From Sciurus carolinensis (lineage: Eukaryota; Chordata; Mammalia; Rodentia; Sciuridae): a stretch of DNA of 64,000 nt. Location: contig NC_062232.1 of the NCBI RefSeq assembly GCF_902686445.1, forward strand, positions 18,396,897 through 18,460,896. The letters run 5' to 3'. A model generated the notes under the pieces. The model saw only the letters and a list, made by a program, of their open reading frames with translations, ran no database searches and was not told where the DNA came from. The translations under genes and the position numbers were made by a program. Within the stretch, counting starts at the first letter, position 1. Every line of letters begins with the position of its first letter. Shown here piece after piece: positions 36,815-47,484 of this stretch.

Positions 36815-36929
36815 AAGTCCCTGAAGGGCAGGGGATATAGCTCAGTTGGTAGAGTGCTTGCCTCTCAAGCAAAAGGCCCTGGATTCAATCCCCAGGACCA
36901 CAAAAAAAAAAAAAAAAAGAAGTCCCTGA
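36815..36929 (+). mobile_element. ID SINE with perfect TSD
   Basis: 36825-36902 is tRNA-like: GGGGATATAGCTCAGTTGGTAG (A-box region), TGCCTCTCAAGC (anticodon-arm region) and GGATTCAATCCCCAGGACC (B-box region), followed by a run of about 17 As. AAGTCCCTGA occurs at 36815-36824 and 36920-36929. The body is less decayed than the other two ID copies, and the intact promoter boxes could in principle support Pol III transcription. Confidence 0.88.
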
Positions 36930-38361
36930 GAATAGAGTAGACTCTCAGGACATGTGATTCTCTGACTGCTCCTTCCCTTCTCTCAGAGATTCTGAATGTT
37001 CTTGATTCATCTTTCCCCCCCAAATGATGACACTCCTTTCCTCCCTCTTTGCTCTGCCTATATCTGTATCCATATTTTCTCCCTTAGCTTTAATTTTCAG
37101 TCTTAGTCCAGTGATGCCCCTGTTTAATTCTCTAGAAAAAAATTCCCTCCTTGTAGTGTGCAGATATTTGGAGTCTTTGTCAGACATCTTCTGATGCATG
37201 TCTATAGAATCCCAAGTTCTTACTTTGCAAGCCACAGAAACTGACTTCATAAATAGAAAAGCAACTTACTGAAAAGATATTGGCTATCCCTCAGGATACT
37301 TGGGAAAGTAGAGAACCAGCTTCAGGACAGAAAATAAGCAAGACTTTAGGGAAATAACACCTAGGATCCTGGCCAAAATCACTCAGTATAACCAGTGTGG
37401 TTAAGACAACACTACTACCACTACTGAATACTGGAGAATGTAACTTCTAATGTCCAATGCATCCTGCTACTGCCATCACTTCTGAAAGAATTCTCTGCTG
37501 GATTTGTATTTGTGTATCACTAACTCCAGTTTCAAACCCCAGGGTAGGTATGAAAATTTGTTTGGACAAAGATTGATCTCACAACTCTACCCTAACAGCA
37601 AAAGAAGCAAGAAAGCAGGTGTCTGGCCTTTTTACTTCCATAGTGGGAAGTGGGCTCTACTTTCCAATGATACTCAGTGGGAAAATTCTGCAGCATGAGA
37701 TGGTCACTCAAGACTAGCAAATATCCACTAGAATATCCTACCTATACCTCAAACTTAACCTAACCCAATCAAAGTGAATTCTAAACCCCTCTATCTTGCA
37801 AAATCTTTTGCCAATTGGTTTCCTTACTCAGTTAATATCACAACTCTCTGATGGGTCTTGAGTAATTTCCATACTCTGTGAATTTGCTTTTCCTTTTACT
37901 TAGGCAAGATCCTTCATATTTCATACTTCATACTCCTTCATACTTCTCTATATCTTCACACCAAATATGCATGATGGAACCCTACTCATCTTTCAAGACT
38001 TATCTCAAAAATGAACTTCATGGGCCTTCCCTGATCCCTAATTAGAATGTCAGTCTTCTTCCACTGTGATCCCCTAGCCCTAAATTTTGAACTTCTTTAG
38101 TAGCTTATATGTGACTCCCTTACTATACTATAAATTCTGAAATCAAGGACATATTCTATTTATCTTTACCTTCACATTACTTTAACTCAATGCCTTCTAT
38201 TTAGGTATGTCCCTCTACATGTGACTCATTAGTTTCAGGGCTTCACACTAAAGTTCTTTTTTGAGATAGATAATTGCACATATCACCAAATGAAAGACAC
38301 TATTGGATCTAAGATGCATTGCTTTATGTACTACTAAAAAAGCAAAGAAAACTGACGTTTT
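36930..38361. other. Unassigned non-coding DNA
   Basis: No gene or clear repeat recognised. The frames at 36945-37250 (-) and 37504-37698 (+) have no known domain. Confidence 0.4.
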
Positions 38362-38786
38362 AGTCAGCGATTTAACCGCTGTGACTAAAAGACCCGACCA
38401 ACACAATTATGGAGGAAGAAAAGTTTTTTGGCAGACTCATGGTTTCAGAGGTCTCAATTAATATACAGCATTCCTTGGGACTCTAGGTGAGGCAGAACAT
38501 CATGGTAGAAGAGTGTGGCAGAGGGAAGCAGCTTGCATGATGATCAGGAAGCAGAGAGCAAGCTCTCCACTTGCCAGATACAAATATACACCCCAAAGCC
38601 ACACTCCAATTCCCACCTCCTCCAGTCATACCCTACCACTTCAGTTGCCTCTCACTTAATCCCTATCATGTTATTAATTCACTGATTGAGTTAAGACTCT
38701 CACAACCCAATCATTTCTCCTCTGAACCTTCCTGCATCTTCTCACATATGAGTTTTTGGGGGACACCTCACATCCAGACCGTAACA
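38362..38786 (-). mobile_element. MaLR-type LTR (MTD/ORR1-like), - strand
   Basis: On the + strand: GTCAGCGATTTAACCGCTGTG, GACTAAAAGACCCGACC, GGCAGAACATCATGGTAGAAG, GGGGGACACCTCACATCCAGACCGTAACA. Same family and orientation as 33470-33918. Confidence 0.72.
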
Positions 38787-40721
38787 CCTGACTATAAAAC
38801 CATCACACCATTCATTATAAAATGCAACTTGATTTTTAAGAAGTAAAATTGCTTTCAAAAAGTTTACCTTAAAATTGATGAAATACAGTCATCATCATTG
38901 TGGTTTAATAACAATAAAATTCATTCAACAGTCATTAGTTATGGATAAATTACAGTATATTAAAAGTATAAATAATTATTTTGAGCTGGCTTCTCTTAAA
39001 CTCTATAGTATAGGTCTTCAGGCTAATATGTTTCATTTACTTTCAATGCTTATGCATTTGACTAATGTACCATCTTTTGTCAGAGATATTTTATTTAAGT
39101 ATTATGGCATTATTATGGTGGTATTATATTCTTTAGATAAATAATGACGCGAATCTAAAATTTATGTGGCTATATTTAAATTACATAGTCCCATTGTCAG
39201 GATCTTAACATTGAAAAGGGTGACCATTTCACTTGTTTTCATTTTCCTGTGCTTTCTCATCTGACGTTCTGGAAGGGATTTGGGAGAGAAGTACAGGGCT
39301 CATGACTTCTGACCTGGTATACCAGGCAGCAGTGAGAAAGAGGGAAGTGTCCCTATGGAAATGACTAGACACAGAGAAGTTCTGGCATAGGGAAGTTCCC
39401 TGGGAGAAATCATCTCACCAAGGATCTGCAAATAATATATTAAGTGTTTTATAGTTAAAAAGAAAATGTTGCCCAGAGTGAAGTCTGTTGCTTCTACTTG
39501 GCTTAGCTTATGCTTCTCTCAATCATGGCTCTGACAGTCCCAATTTCACACCGATGATAAGGGCTACACAGGTATTTTAGCTCAATTTATCAAGAGTATG
39601 GAAACAGCAAGGAGATGAATGAATGGTGATTTATTCATTAAAAAATGTTTTAAAAACATATCCTATTGTTTGGTGTGTGGTTTTGTTTCAAAGTATGAAC
39701 AAATGAAAATATTTTCAACTTAAAATTCTATTTTTCCTTTTCTTTTTTCACCCCTTAGCCATAGGACAAATCTAATATATTTCCACAAATACTTTTCTCT
39801 GGGTAAATAAGGCAGCATCTTGCACAGAGTTCCTCTCCTCCAGAGGTGGGGAAAGGGAACTCATCAACCTTGTGTCCATTCCATCCCCCAACCCTCCCAC
39901 ACTGATGCTTAAAATAAGTGTGGAATCATTGTACCAGAGGCTCCATCAGCCAGCAGGGTTTTGTAACAATGCAAGTGGAAGGCAGGCTCTTCTGGTTGAA
40001 AATAAAGCTTCACTGTTTGTAATTTGTTTAACCACAGCCATTTTTTTCATTTAAAGAACCCGAGGCTACTCTGAGCCTTGGTTTGCTTGAAGGTTTCTGT
40101 GAATGTGCTCAATGGATGTATTAGCAAAAACTCATTTAGCCAAAATGCCATATATATTTTTGGAAGTAAAGAAAGCATTTTGTGAAAGATAAGTGTCCTC
40201 TGAAATTATTGACATTTTATTGCATTATTTAAATTCAACCATAAGACTCTGGACCCTAAGATTGACATTTATTTTGTCTGATTTCCCTTTCACCAGAAAG
40301 AGGAAACACTAAAGATCACTCTACATGCTTTCACAATCAGCTTTCATAAGGGTAATAGCTGTTGACATCTGCTTAAATTCGGGAGTAATTTGTTTCTTAC
40401 ATAACAGAATATTTCAGAAATCACCAGAGTACAGGAGAGAGTATGTTCCTCAAAAAGAAGGCTTTTAGTATGTGAATAAATTATTTAAACCACATTGCTT
40501 CCTGATGCCCAGAGACAAAGCTAAGGAAATGGGGACCTGGAGTGAATGAAATGAGTTAAAGATTTCAGGTCCCCAGGCTTCAGTTAGAAAATACATTGGG
40601 CACAATTTGTTATTTTGGAAGTGTTAAACTCTGATTTATGATTAACATATATGAGTTTATGTGATTTGACATTTTCAGGTCTTGTAACTGCATTGTCTTC
40701 AAAAAAGTCTATATAAACTAG
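38787..40721. other. Unassigned non-coding DNA
   Basis: No gene or named repeat recognised. Confidence 0.4.
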
Positions 40722-40912
40722 TATTTCTCCAAGTATGGTCCACGACCAGCAATATCAGCATGGTATCACTTGGATTTGATAGAAATGCAAATCCTCAGTC
40801 TCTACCCTCTACCTGGTGAATCAGAAACTGAAGATATGGCCCAGCAATTTGTAGTTTAACAAGTCCTCCAAGTGATTCTTAGGTACCCTAAAGTTTGAAG
40901 ACCACTATTTTA
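40722..40912 (+). mobile_element. MER5A (hAT-Charlie MITE)
   Basis: TTTCTCCAAGTATGGTCCACGACC, AGAAATGCAAATCCTCAGTC, TGGTGAATCAGAAACTGAAG, CCCAGCAATTTGTAGTTTAACAAG and CTAAAGTTTGAAGACCACTA follow the MER5A consensus from end to end. This is an ancient non-autonomous DNA transposon shared across placental mammals. Confidence 0.88.
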
Positions 40913-41628
40913 AGACAATATTCTTACTTGATTAATTTTCCTTAAGAATATGTCCTTTTGCTTTCATATTGATAATTTGAAACTGGTTTACCAGATAAAT
41001 AACTATTTTGTATACTCCCATCACATGCATGCATAAACAAGTACCACTGTAGAAGTCAAGTGCCAGAAGTCAAAAATGAGCCATGTACGTAGACAGTAGA
41101 AGGCCTATTTAATGTTTTGTGTTATCTTATTATAATACTGGTTCATATCACAAATAATTTGGAAAGCTTGAGGCAAGCATATCAATTGTAATCTTAAGCA
41201 TCCTGGAGGATGAAGGCCTTCTTAAAATGCACCAACTCCCATGCATGCAATTTACCCTCTTGTATGTCTGCACCTCTGCATATATATTTTCATTGCCTGG
41301 AATGTCATTTTCCCCTTTCTTTACTTCGTTACTCCTACTTCATTCCTCAAGGAGACCTTTATTTATCACTAAACTGGCACCCTGTCTTAACTTGTTTATA
41401 ACAGGATGTGTTTTATGATTATTTTCTTGTCTCTCTAACCACTAGCTTAGATGTTACTCAAGTGAAGAATTATCTTTAATAACTGTATACCTCAGTGTCT
41501 AGCACAGTACCTGGTTTAGGTTGCAACAATAAAATCTGACTAAATTAATGAATTAAGAACCTCTTTCCCAATATACGGACAACTTGCTAGTGCTTAGAAA
41601 TTAAAATATTAACTATGCTTTTAAATAT
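40913..41628. other. Unassigned non-coding DNA
   Basis: No gene recognised. The overlapping open frames at 41210-41418 are short and domain-free. Confidence 0.4.
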
Positions 41629-41641
41629 CACAATTTCTTTC
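41629..41641. repeat. L1 target-site duplication, left copy
   Basis: CACAATTTCTTTC is repeated exactly at 47472-47484, flanking the - strand L1. Confidence 0.88.
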
Positions 41642-41706
41642 TTTTTATTTATTTATTTATTTATTTTTTTACGTTTACATAGGGTAATGATGTTTATTAT
41701 ATTTTT

Positions 41707-41750
41707 CCCCTCCCCCCACCCCTCCCACCCCTCCCACCCCTCCCACCCCT
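41707..41750 (-). other. G-rich 3'UTR tract of L1 (G-quadruplex candidate)
   Basis: On the - strand this is a repeated GGGAGGGGTG unit with at least eight G-runs of three or more. Such tracts are a conserved feature of mammalian L1 3'UTRs. Folding is inferred from the sequence only. Confidence 0.75.
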
Positions 41751-41801
41751 CTTTTCCCTCTACACAGTCCTTCTTTCCTTCATTCTTACTGCTCTCCTTA
41801 G

Positions 41802-41840
41802 CCTAACTCTAAACCTAACCCTAAACCTAATGCTAGCCCG
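41802..41840 (-). other. Telomere-like hexamer block in L1 3'UTR
   Basis: On the + strand it contains CCTAACTCTAAACCTAACCC and further CTAAACCTAA units, the complement of TTAGGG-type repeats. It lies in the same place as 10366-10400 of the other long L1. Confidence 0.7.
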
Positions 41841-41862
41841 TCCCACCCCCCATTATATGTCC

Positions 41863-44800
41863 TCATCCGCTTATCAGCGAGATCATTCGTCCTTTAGTTT
41901 TTTGAGATTGGCTTATCTCACTTAGCATGATATTCTCCAATTTCGACCATTTGCCTACAAATGCCATAATTTTATCATTCTTCATTGCGGAGTAATATTC
42001 CATTGTATAAATATGCCACAGTTTCTTTATCCATTCATCAACCGAAGGACATCTAGGTTGGTTCCACAATCTGGCTATGGTGAATTGAGCAGCAATGAAC
42101 ATTGATGTGGCTGTATCTCTGTAGTATGCTGCTTTTAAGTCCTTTGGGTATAGGCCAAGGAGTGGGATAGCTGGGTCAAATGGTGTTTCCATTCCAAGCT
42201 TTCTGAGGAATCTCCACACTGCTTTCCAGAGTGGTTGCACTAATTTGCGACCCCACCAGCAATGTATGAGTGTTCCTTTTTCACCACATCCTCGCCAACA
42301 CCTATTGTTGCTTGTATTCTTGATAATCGCCATTCTAATTGGGGTGAGATGAAATCTTAGGGTAGTTTTGATTTGCATTTCCCTTATTACTAGGGATGTT
42401 GAACATTTTTTCATATATCTGGTGATTACTTGTACATCTTCTTCTGTGAAGTGTCTGTTCATTTCCTTAGCCCATTTGTTGATTGGATTATTTGTATTCT
42501 TTGTGTAGGGTTTTTTGAGTTCTTTATAGATTCTGGAAATTAGCGCTCTATCTGAGGTATGGTTGGCAAAGATATTCTCCCACTCTGTAGGCTCTCTCTT
42601 CACATTTCTGATAGTTTCCTTTGCTGAGAGAAAGCTTTTTAGTTTGAATCTATCCCAGTTGTTTATTCTTGCTTTTATTTCTTGTGCTAAGGGAGTCCTG
42701 TTAAGGAAATCTGATCCTGAGCTAACAAGTTGAAGATTTGGACCTACTTTTTCTTCTATAAGATGCAGGGTCTCTGGTCTGATTCCGAGGTCCTTGATCC
42801 ATTTTGAGTTGAGTTTTGTGTAGGGTGAGAGATAGGGGTTTAGTTTCATTCTATTGCATATAGTTTTCCAGTTTTCCCAGCACCATTTGTTGAAGAGGCT
42901 ATCTTTTCTCCATTGCATATTGTTGGAACCTTTGTCTAGTATGAGAAAATTGTATTTATTTGGGTTTGTGTCCATGTCCTCTATTCTGTACCATTGATCT
43001 ACCTGTCTATTTTGGTACCAATACCATGCCGTTTTTGTTACTATTGCTTTGTAGTAGAGTTGAAGATCTGGTATTGCAATACCCCCTGCTTCGCTCTTGC
43101 TACTGAGGATTGCTTTAGCTATTCTAGGTTTTTTATTCTTCCAGATGAATTTCATAATTGCTTGCTCTATTTCTGCGAGGTACATCATTGGGATTTTAAT
43201 TGGAATTGCATTGAATCTGTATAGAACTTTAGGTAGTATAGCCATTTTGACGATATTAATTCTGCCTATCCAGGAACATGGGAGATCTTTCCATCTTCTA
43301 AGGTTTTCTTGAATTTCTTTCTTTAGTGTTCTGTAGTTCTCATTGTAGAGGTCTTTCACCTCTTTTGTGAGATTGATTCCCAAGTATTTTATTTTCTTTG
43401 ATGCTATTGTGAATGGGGTAGTTTTCCTAATTTCTCTTTCTGAAGATTCATCACTTATGTATAAAAATGCATTGGATTTATGAGCATTGATCTTGTAACC
43501 TGCTACTTTACTGAATTCACTTATGAGTTCTAAAAGTTTTCTGGTGGAATTTCCAGGTTCCTCTAAATATATAATCATGTCATCAGCGAACAGGGATAGT
43601 TTGAGTTCTTCTTTTCCTATTCGTATCCCTTTAATTTCTTTGGTTTGTCTGATTGCTCTGGCTAGAGTCTCAAGGACGATGTTGAATAGAAGCGGTGAAA
43701 GAGGGCATCCCTGCCTTGTTCCAGTTTTTAGGGGGAACACTTTCAGTTTTTCACCATTTAGAATGATATTAGCCATGGGCTTAGCGTAGATGGCCTTTAT
43801 AATGTTTAGGAATGTTCCCATTACCCCAATTTTTTCTAGTGTTTTGAGCATGAAGGGATGCTGTATTTTATCAAATGCTTTTTCTGCATCTATTGAAATA
43901 ATCATGTGATTCTTAACTTTAAGTCTGTTGATATGGTGAATGACATTTATTGATTTCCGAATGTTGAACCAACCTTGCATCCCTGGGATAAAACCCACTT
44001 GATCGTGGTGCACTATCTTTTTAATATATATTTGTATGCGATTTGCTAAAATTTTGTTGAGAATTTTTGCATCGATGTTCATTAAGGATATTGGTCTGAA
44101 ATTTTCTTTCCTTGATGTGTCTCTGTCTGGTTTAGGTATCAGGGTGATATTGGCTTCATAGAACGAGTTTGGGAGGGTTCCCTCCTCTTCTATTTCATGG
44201 AATAGTTTGAGGAGTATTGGAATGATCTCTTCTTTAAAGGTTTTGTAGAACTCGGCTGAGAACCCATCTGGTCCTGGACTTTTCTTTGTTGGTAGGCTTT
44301 TGATGACCTCTTCTATTTCATTGCTTGAAATTGGTTTATTTAAGTTGTGTATGTCCTCCTCGTTCAGTTTAGGTAGTTCATATGTCTCTAGAAATTTGTT
44401 GATGTCTTCAAGGTTTTCTGTTTTGTTGGAGTATAGATTTTCGAAATAGCTTCTAATTATGTTTTGTATTTCACTCGTGTCTGTTGTGATGTTTCCTTGT
44501 TCATTCCGAATTTTAGTAATTTGAGTTTTCTCCCTCTTTCTCTTTGTTAGTGTGGCTAAGGGTTTATCAATTTTATTTATTTTTTCAAAGAACCAACTAT
44601 TTATTTTATTAATTTTTCCGATTGTTTCTTTTGTTTCGATTTCGTTGATTTCGGCTCTGATTTTAACTATTTCCTGTCTTCTACTACTTTTGGTATTGGT
44701 CTGCTCTTCTTTTTCTAGTGCTTTGAGCTGTAGTGTTAACTCGTTTATTTGTTGATTTCTACTTCTTTTTTTGAATGCACCCCATGAAATAAATCTTCCT

Positions 44801-45711
44801 CTAAGTACTGCTTTCATAGTGTCCCAGAGATTTTGATATGATGTGTCTTTGTTCTCGTTTACTTCTAAGAATTTTTTTATTTCCCTCCTGATGTCTTCTG
44901 TTATTCATTCATCATATAATAGTGTACTATTTAGTCTCCAGGTATTGGAGAAGTTTCTGTTTTTTATTCTGTCATTTATTTCTAATTTCAATCCATTATG
45001 ATCTGATAGAGTACAAGGTAGTATCTCTATCTTCTTGTATTTACTAACAGTAGCTTTGTGGCATAAAATATGGTCTATTTTAGAGAAGGATCCATGTGCT
45101 GCTGAGAAGAAAGTGTATTCATTCTGTGTTGGATGGTATATTCTATATATGTCCGTTAAGTCTAAATTGCTGATTGTGTTGTTGAGATCTATAGTTTCTT
45201 TATTCAATTTTTGTTTGGACGATCTATCCAGTGGTGAGAGAGGTGTGTTAAAATCGCCTAGTATTATTGTGTTGTGGTCTATTTGGTTTCTGGAATTGAG
45301 AAGGATTTGTTTGACGTACGTGGATGAGCCAATGTTCGGGGCATAGATATTTATGATTGTTATGTCTTGCTGATTTATGCTTCCCTTAAGCAGCATGTAA
45401 TGTCCTTCTTTATCCCTTCTGACTAGTTTTGGTTTGAAGTCCACATTATCTGAGATGAGGATGGATACTCCAGCTTTTTTGCTGTGTCCGTGTGCATGGT
45501 ATGTTTTTCCCCATCCTTTCACCTTTAGTCTATGGGTGTCTCTTTCTATGAGATGAGTCTCTTGCAGGCAGCATATTGTTGGATTTTTCTTTTTAATCCA
45601 ATCTGCCAGTCTGTGTCTTTTGATTGATGAATTCAGGCCATTAACATTCATGGTTATTATTGTGATATGATTTGTATTCCCAGTCAATTGACTCATATTT
45701 GTTTTTGACAT
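41863..45711 (-). pseudogene. L1 ORF2 (endonuclease/reverse transcriptase), one nonsense codon
   Basis: The frame spans 1283 codons from ATG at 45711 to a stop at 41863, interrupted only by TGA at 44907-44905 (codon 269), where the other L1 has TGG (Trp). Before it lies the APE-type endonuclease with MNVNGL, CLQETHL, LGDFNT, KIDHILCHK and LSDHNGL motifs. After it lies the reverse transcriptase with [20 protein letters not shown] and the catalytic FADDMII motif, then a C-terminal Cys-rich segment (CWRGCGEK...HCWW). ORF2 nicks target DNA and reverse-transcribes L1 and SINE RNA. The stop removes RT from the endonuclease unless read through, or unless translation restarts at 44817. Confidence 0.95.
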
Positions 45712-45742
45712 GATTTGGTTTCTCCTTTATTTGGCTATTCCT

Positions 45743-46790
45743 TTAGGCTAGCGCCTCCTGTTGCTGATTTGCATCGTTGTTTTTCATCTCTTCCTCATGG
45801 AATATTTTGCTGAGAATGTTCTGTAATGCTGGCTTTCTTTTTATAAATTCCTTTAGCTTTTGTTTATCATGGAAGGATCTTATTTCATCGTCAAATTTGA
45901 AGGTAAGTTTTGCTGGGTATAAGATTCTTGGTTGGCATCCATTTTCTTTCAGGGCTTGGTATATGTTGTTCCAGGCCCTTCTAGCTTTTAGGGTCTGGAT
46001 TGAAAAATCTGCTGATATTCTTATTGGTTTCCCTCTGAATGTAATTTGATTCTTTTCTCTCGCGGCCTTTAAAATTCTGTCTTTATTTTGTATGTTAGGT
46101 ATTTTCATAATAATGTGCCTTGGTGTGGGTCTGTTGTAATTTTGTATGTTTGGAGTTCTATAAGCCTCTTGTACTTGGTTTTCCATTTCGTTCTTCAGAT
46201 TTGGGAAATTTTCTGTTATTATTTCATTGAATAGATTGTTCATTCCTTTGGTTTGTTTCTCTAAGCCTTCCTCAATCCCAATAATTCTCAAATTTGGCCT
46301 TTTCATGATATCCCATAGTTCTTGGAGATTCTGTTCATGATTTCTTACCATCTTTTCTGTTTGTTCCACTTTGTTTTCAAGGTTAAATATTTTGTCTTCA
46401 ATGTCTGAGGATCTGTCTTCCAGGTGTTCTATCCTATTGGTTATGCTTTCTATGGAGTTTTTAACTTGGTTTATTGTTTCCTTCATTTCAAGGATTTCAG
46501 TTTGGTTTTTTTTTCAGTATCTCTAACTCTTTATTGAAATGATCTCTTGCTTCCCGTATTTGGTCTTTTAACTGTTGATTGATGCAATCATTTAATGCCT
46601 GCATTTGCTCTTTCATCTCCTCCTTCAATGCCTGCATTTGCTCTTTCATCTCCTCATTAGCTTCCCTGATCGTTTTAATTACGTACATTCTGAACTCCCT
46701 TTCTGACATTTCTTCTGCTGTGCTGTCATTGGGTTTTATTGATGTAGTATCTAGGTTTGTTTGGGACATTTTCTTCCCTTGTTTTCTCAT
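45743..46790 (-). pseudogene. L1 ORF1 (RNA-binding chaperone), one frameshift
   Basis: ATG at 46790 opens a 97-residue frame through a coiled coil. A run of nine As (46514-46506) then shifts the frame where eight would keep it. From 46486 to 45743 the remaining 247 residues are open, with an RRM-like part (NLRIIGIEEG, RPTPRHIIMK) and the C-terminal domain (REKNQITFRGK, LKARRAWNNIY). A 33-bp tandem duplication in the coiled coil (46594-46659) adds 11 residues. The frameshift is in a homopolymer, so a sequencing or assembly error is a real alternative. Confidence 0.93.
46594..46659 (-). repeat. 33-bp tandem duplication inside the ORF1 coiled coil
   Basis: AATGCCTGCATTTGCTCTTT starts at 46594 and again at 46627 on the + strand. 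It encodes two copies of an 11-residue unit (MKEQMQALKEE-like). The older L1 at 4018 has one copy. Confidence 0.9.
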
Positions 46791-47471
46791 AATGGTCAGT
46801 TGTCAGTGGGACCCTGAGATATTGCAGTTTTCCACTATTGGCTTATAGTGTCCCAGTAGATTTCCAGTGTATCACCTCCCAGCCTTCAGTAGCCTGATGT
46901 CTTGGAGGAATCTGATAAAGCAGCTCATTCGAAGAATACTGCCCCTAGCCCCCTACTGGTTCCACGTTTTGGAACTGGCTCTGTGCGGAAATGCTCTCAC
47001 TGTGGGCCTGCACCGTGCAGCTGGCCGTGTGGGAAGAGCCCACTGCCGGAGTGTGGAAGACTACCTTGGGAAGACTCAAGCTGCCCTGCCCGGCTCTGCT
47101 AAGCCACCTCTATCTGGGCCTGCCACCCGGGCTGAGCTTTACCCAGTGGGCAGACTCACTTCAGTCCGAGTCTCTCAATGCCTCCCCTTCTTAACTCCTG
47201 GGTTGTGGAGCGACCGGGGGTGCAGTCTCCCTCTAGGCCGCCATCTTGGATCGCCCCGTGAAGAGAGCCCGCAGCCGGAGTGGGCAGAGCCGCCTGAAGA
47301 GGTCTCCGGCTGCCCTGCCCTTATCCCTGAGGCTGATTGCAGATCGAGGCTCTCCGCTGGTTCTTTGCAGGAGTACACTGCACTGCAGGGGCTCCGGGAC
47401 TCGGAGCCTGCTCTGTTCAGACAGGCTCTCACTAGCGGGCCAGTTCCGTTCCGAGAACCTGGAGAAGCTGC
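46791..47471 (-). promoter_or_regulatory. L1 5'UTR/promoter with repeated segment
   Basis: About 680 bases, GC-rich and CpG-containing. The ~120 bases next to ORF1 match the other long L1 (CTACTGAAGGC, GGGACACTATAAGCCAATAG on the - strand), but the distal part does not. Two segments resemble each other: 47030-47095 and 47262-47325 (AGAGCCC-CTGCCGGAGTG and GCTGCCCTGCCC on the + strand), ~232 bases apart, which suggests monomer-like units. A CAAGATGGCGGCC YY1-like motif (- strand) is at about 47240-47253, between them. Confidence 0.75.
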
Positions 47472-47484
47472 CACAATTTCTTTC
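47472..47484. repeat. L1 target-site duplication, right copy
   Basis: Exact copy of 41629-41641. Confidence 0.88.

Larger units (their letters stand above)
41642..47471 (-). mobile_element. Nearly intact full-length LINE-1, - strand
   Basis: The layout on the - strand is a 5'UTR (47471-46791), ORF1 (46790-45743), ORF2 (45711-41863), a 3'UTR with G-rich and TTAGGG-like tracts, and a tail of AAATAAATAAAT-type repeats (about 41646-41668). Exact 13-bp TSDs bound it. Only two clear disabling changes were found: one extra A in a homopolymer in ORF1 and one TGG to TGA change in ORF2. This is the youngest-looking L1 in the window and speaks for recent L1 activity in this lineage. Confidence 0.96.

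Noticed and set aside
36825..36902. A tRNA gene
   Set aside because: The tRNA-like body is followed by a long A-run and flanked by a TSD, which marks a retroposed ID SINE.
41707..41750. A minisatellite or CRISPR-like array (CACCCCTCC units)
   Set aside because: The units are adjacent with no spacers and lie in the G-rich 3'UTR of an L1.
42994..44755. Open frames on the + strand inside the - strand L1 (42994-43224, 43097-43312, 43523-43789, 44552-44755)
   Set aside because: They are antisense shadows of ORF2 codon bias and show no independent domain.
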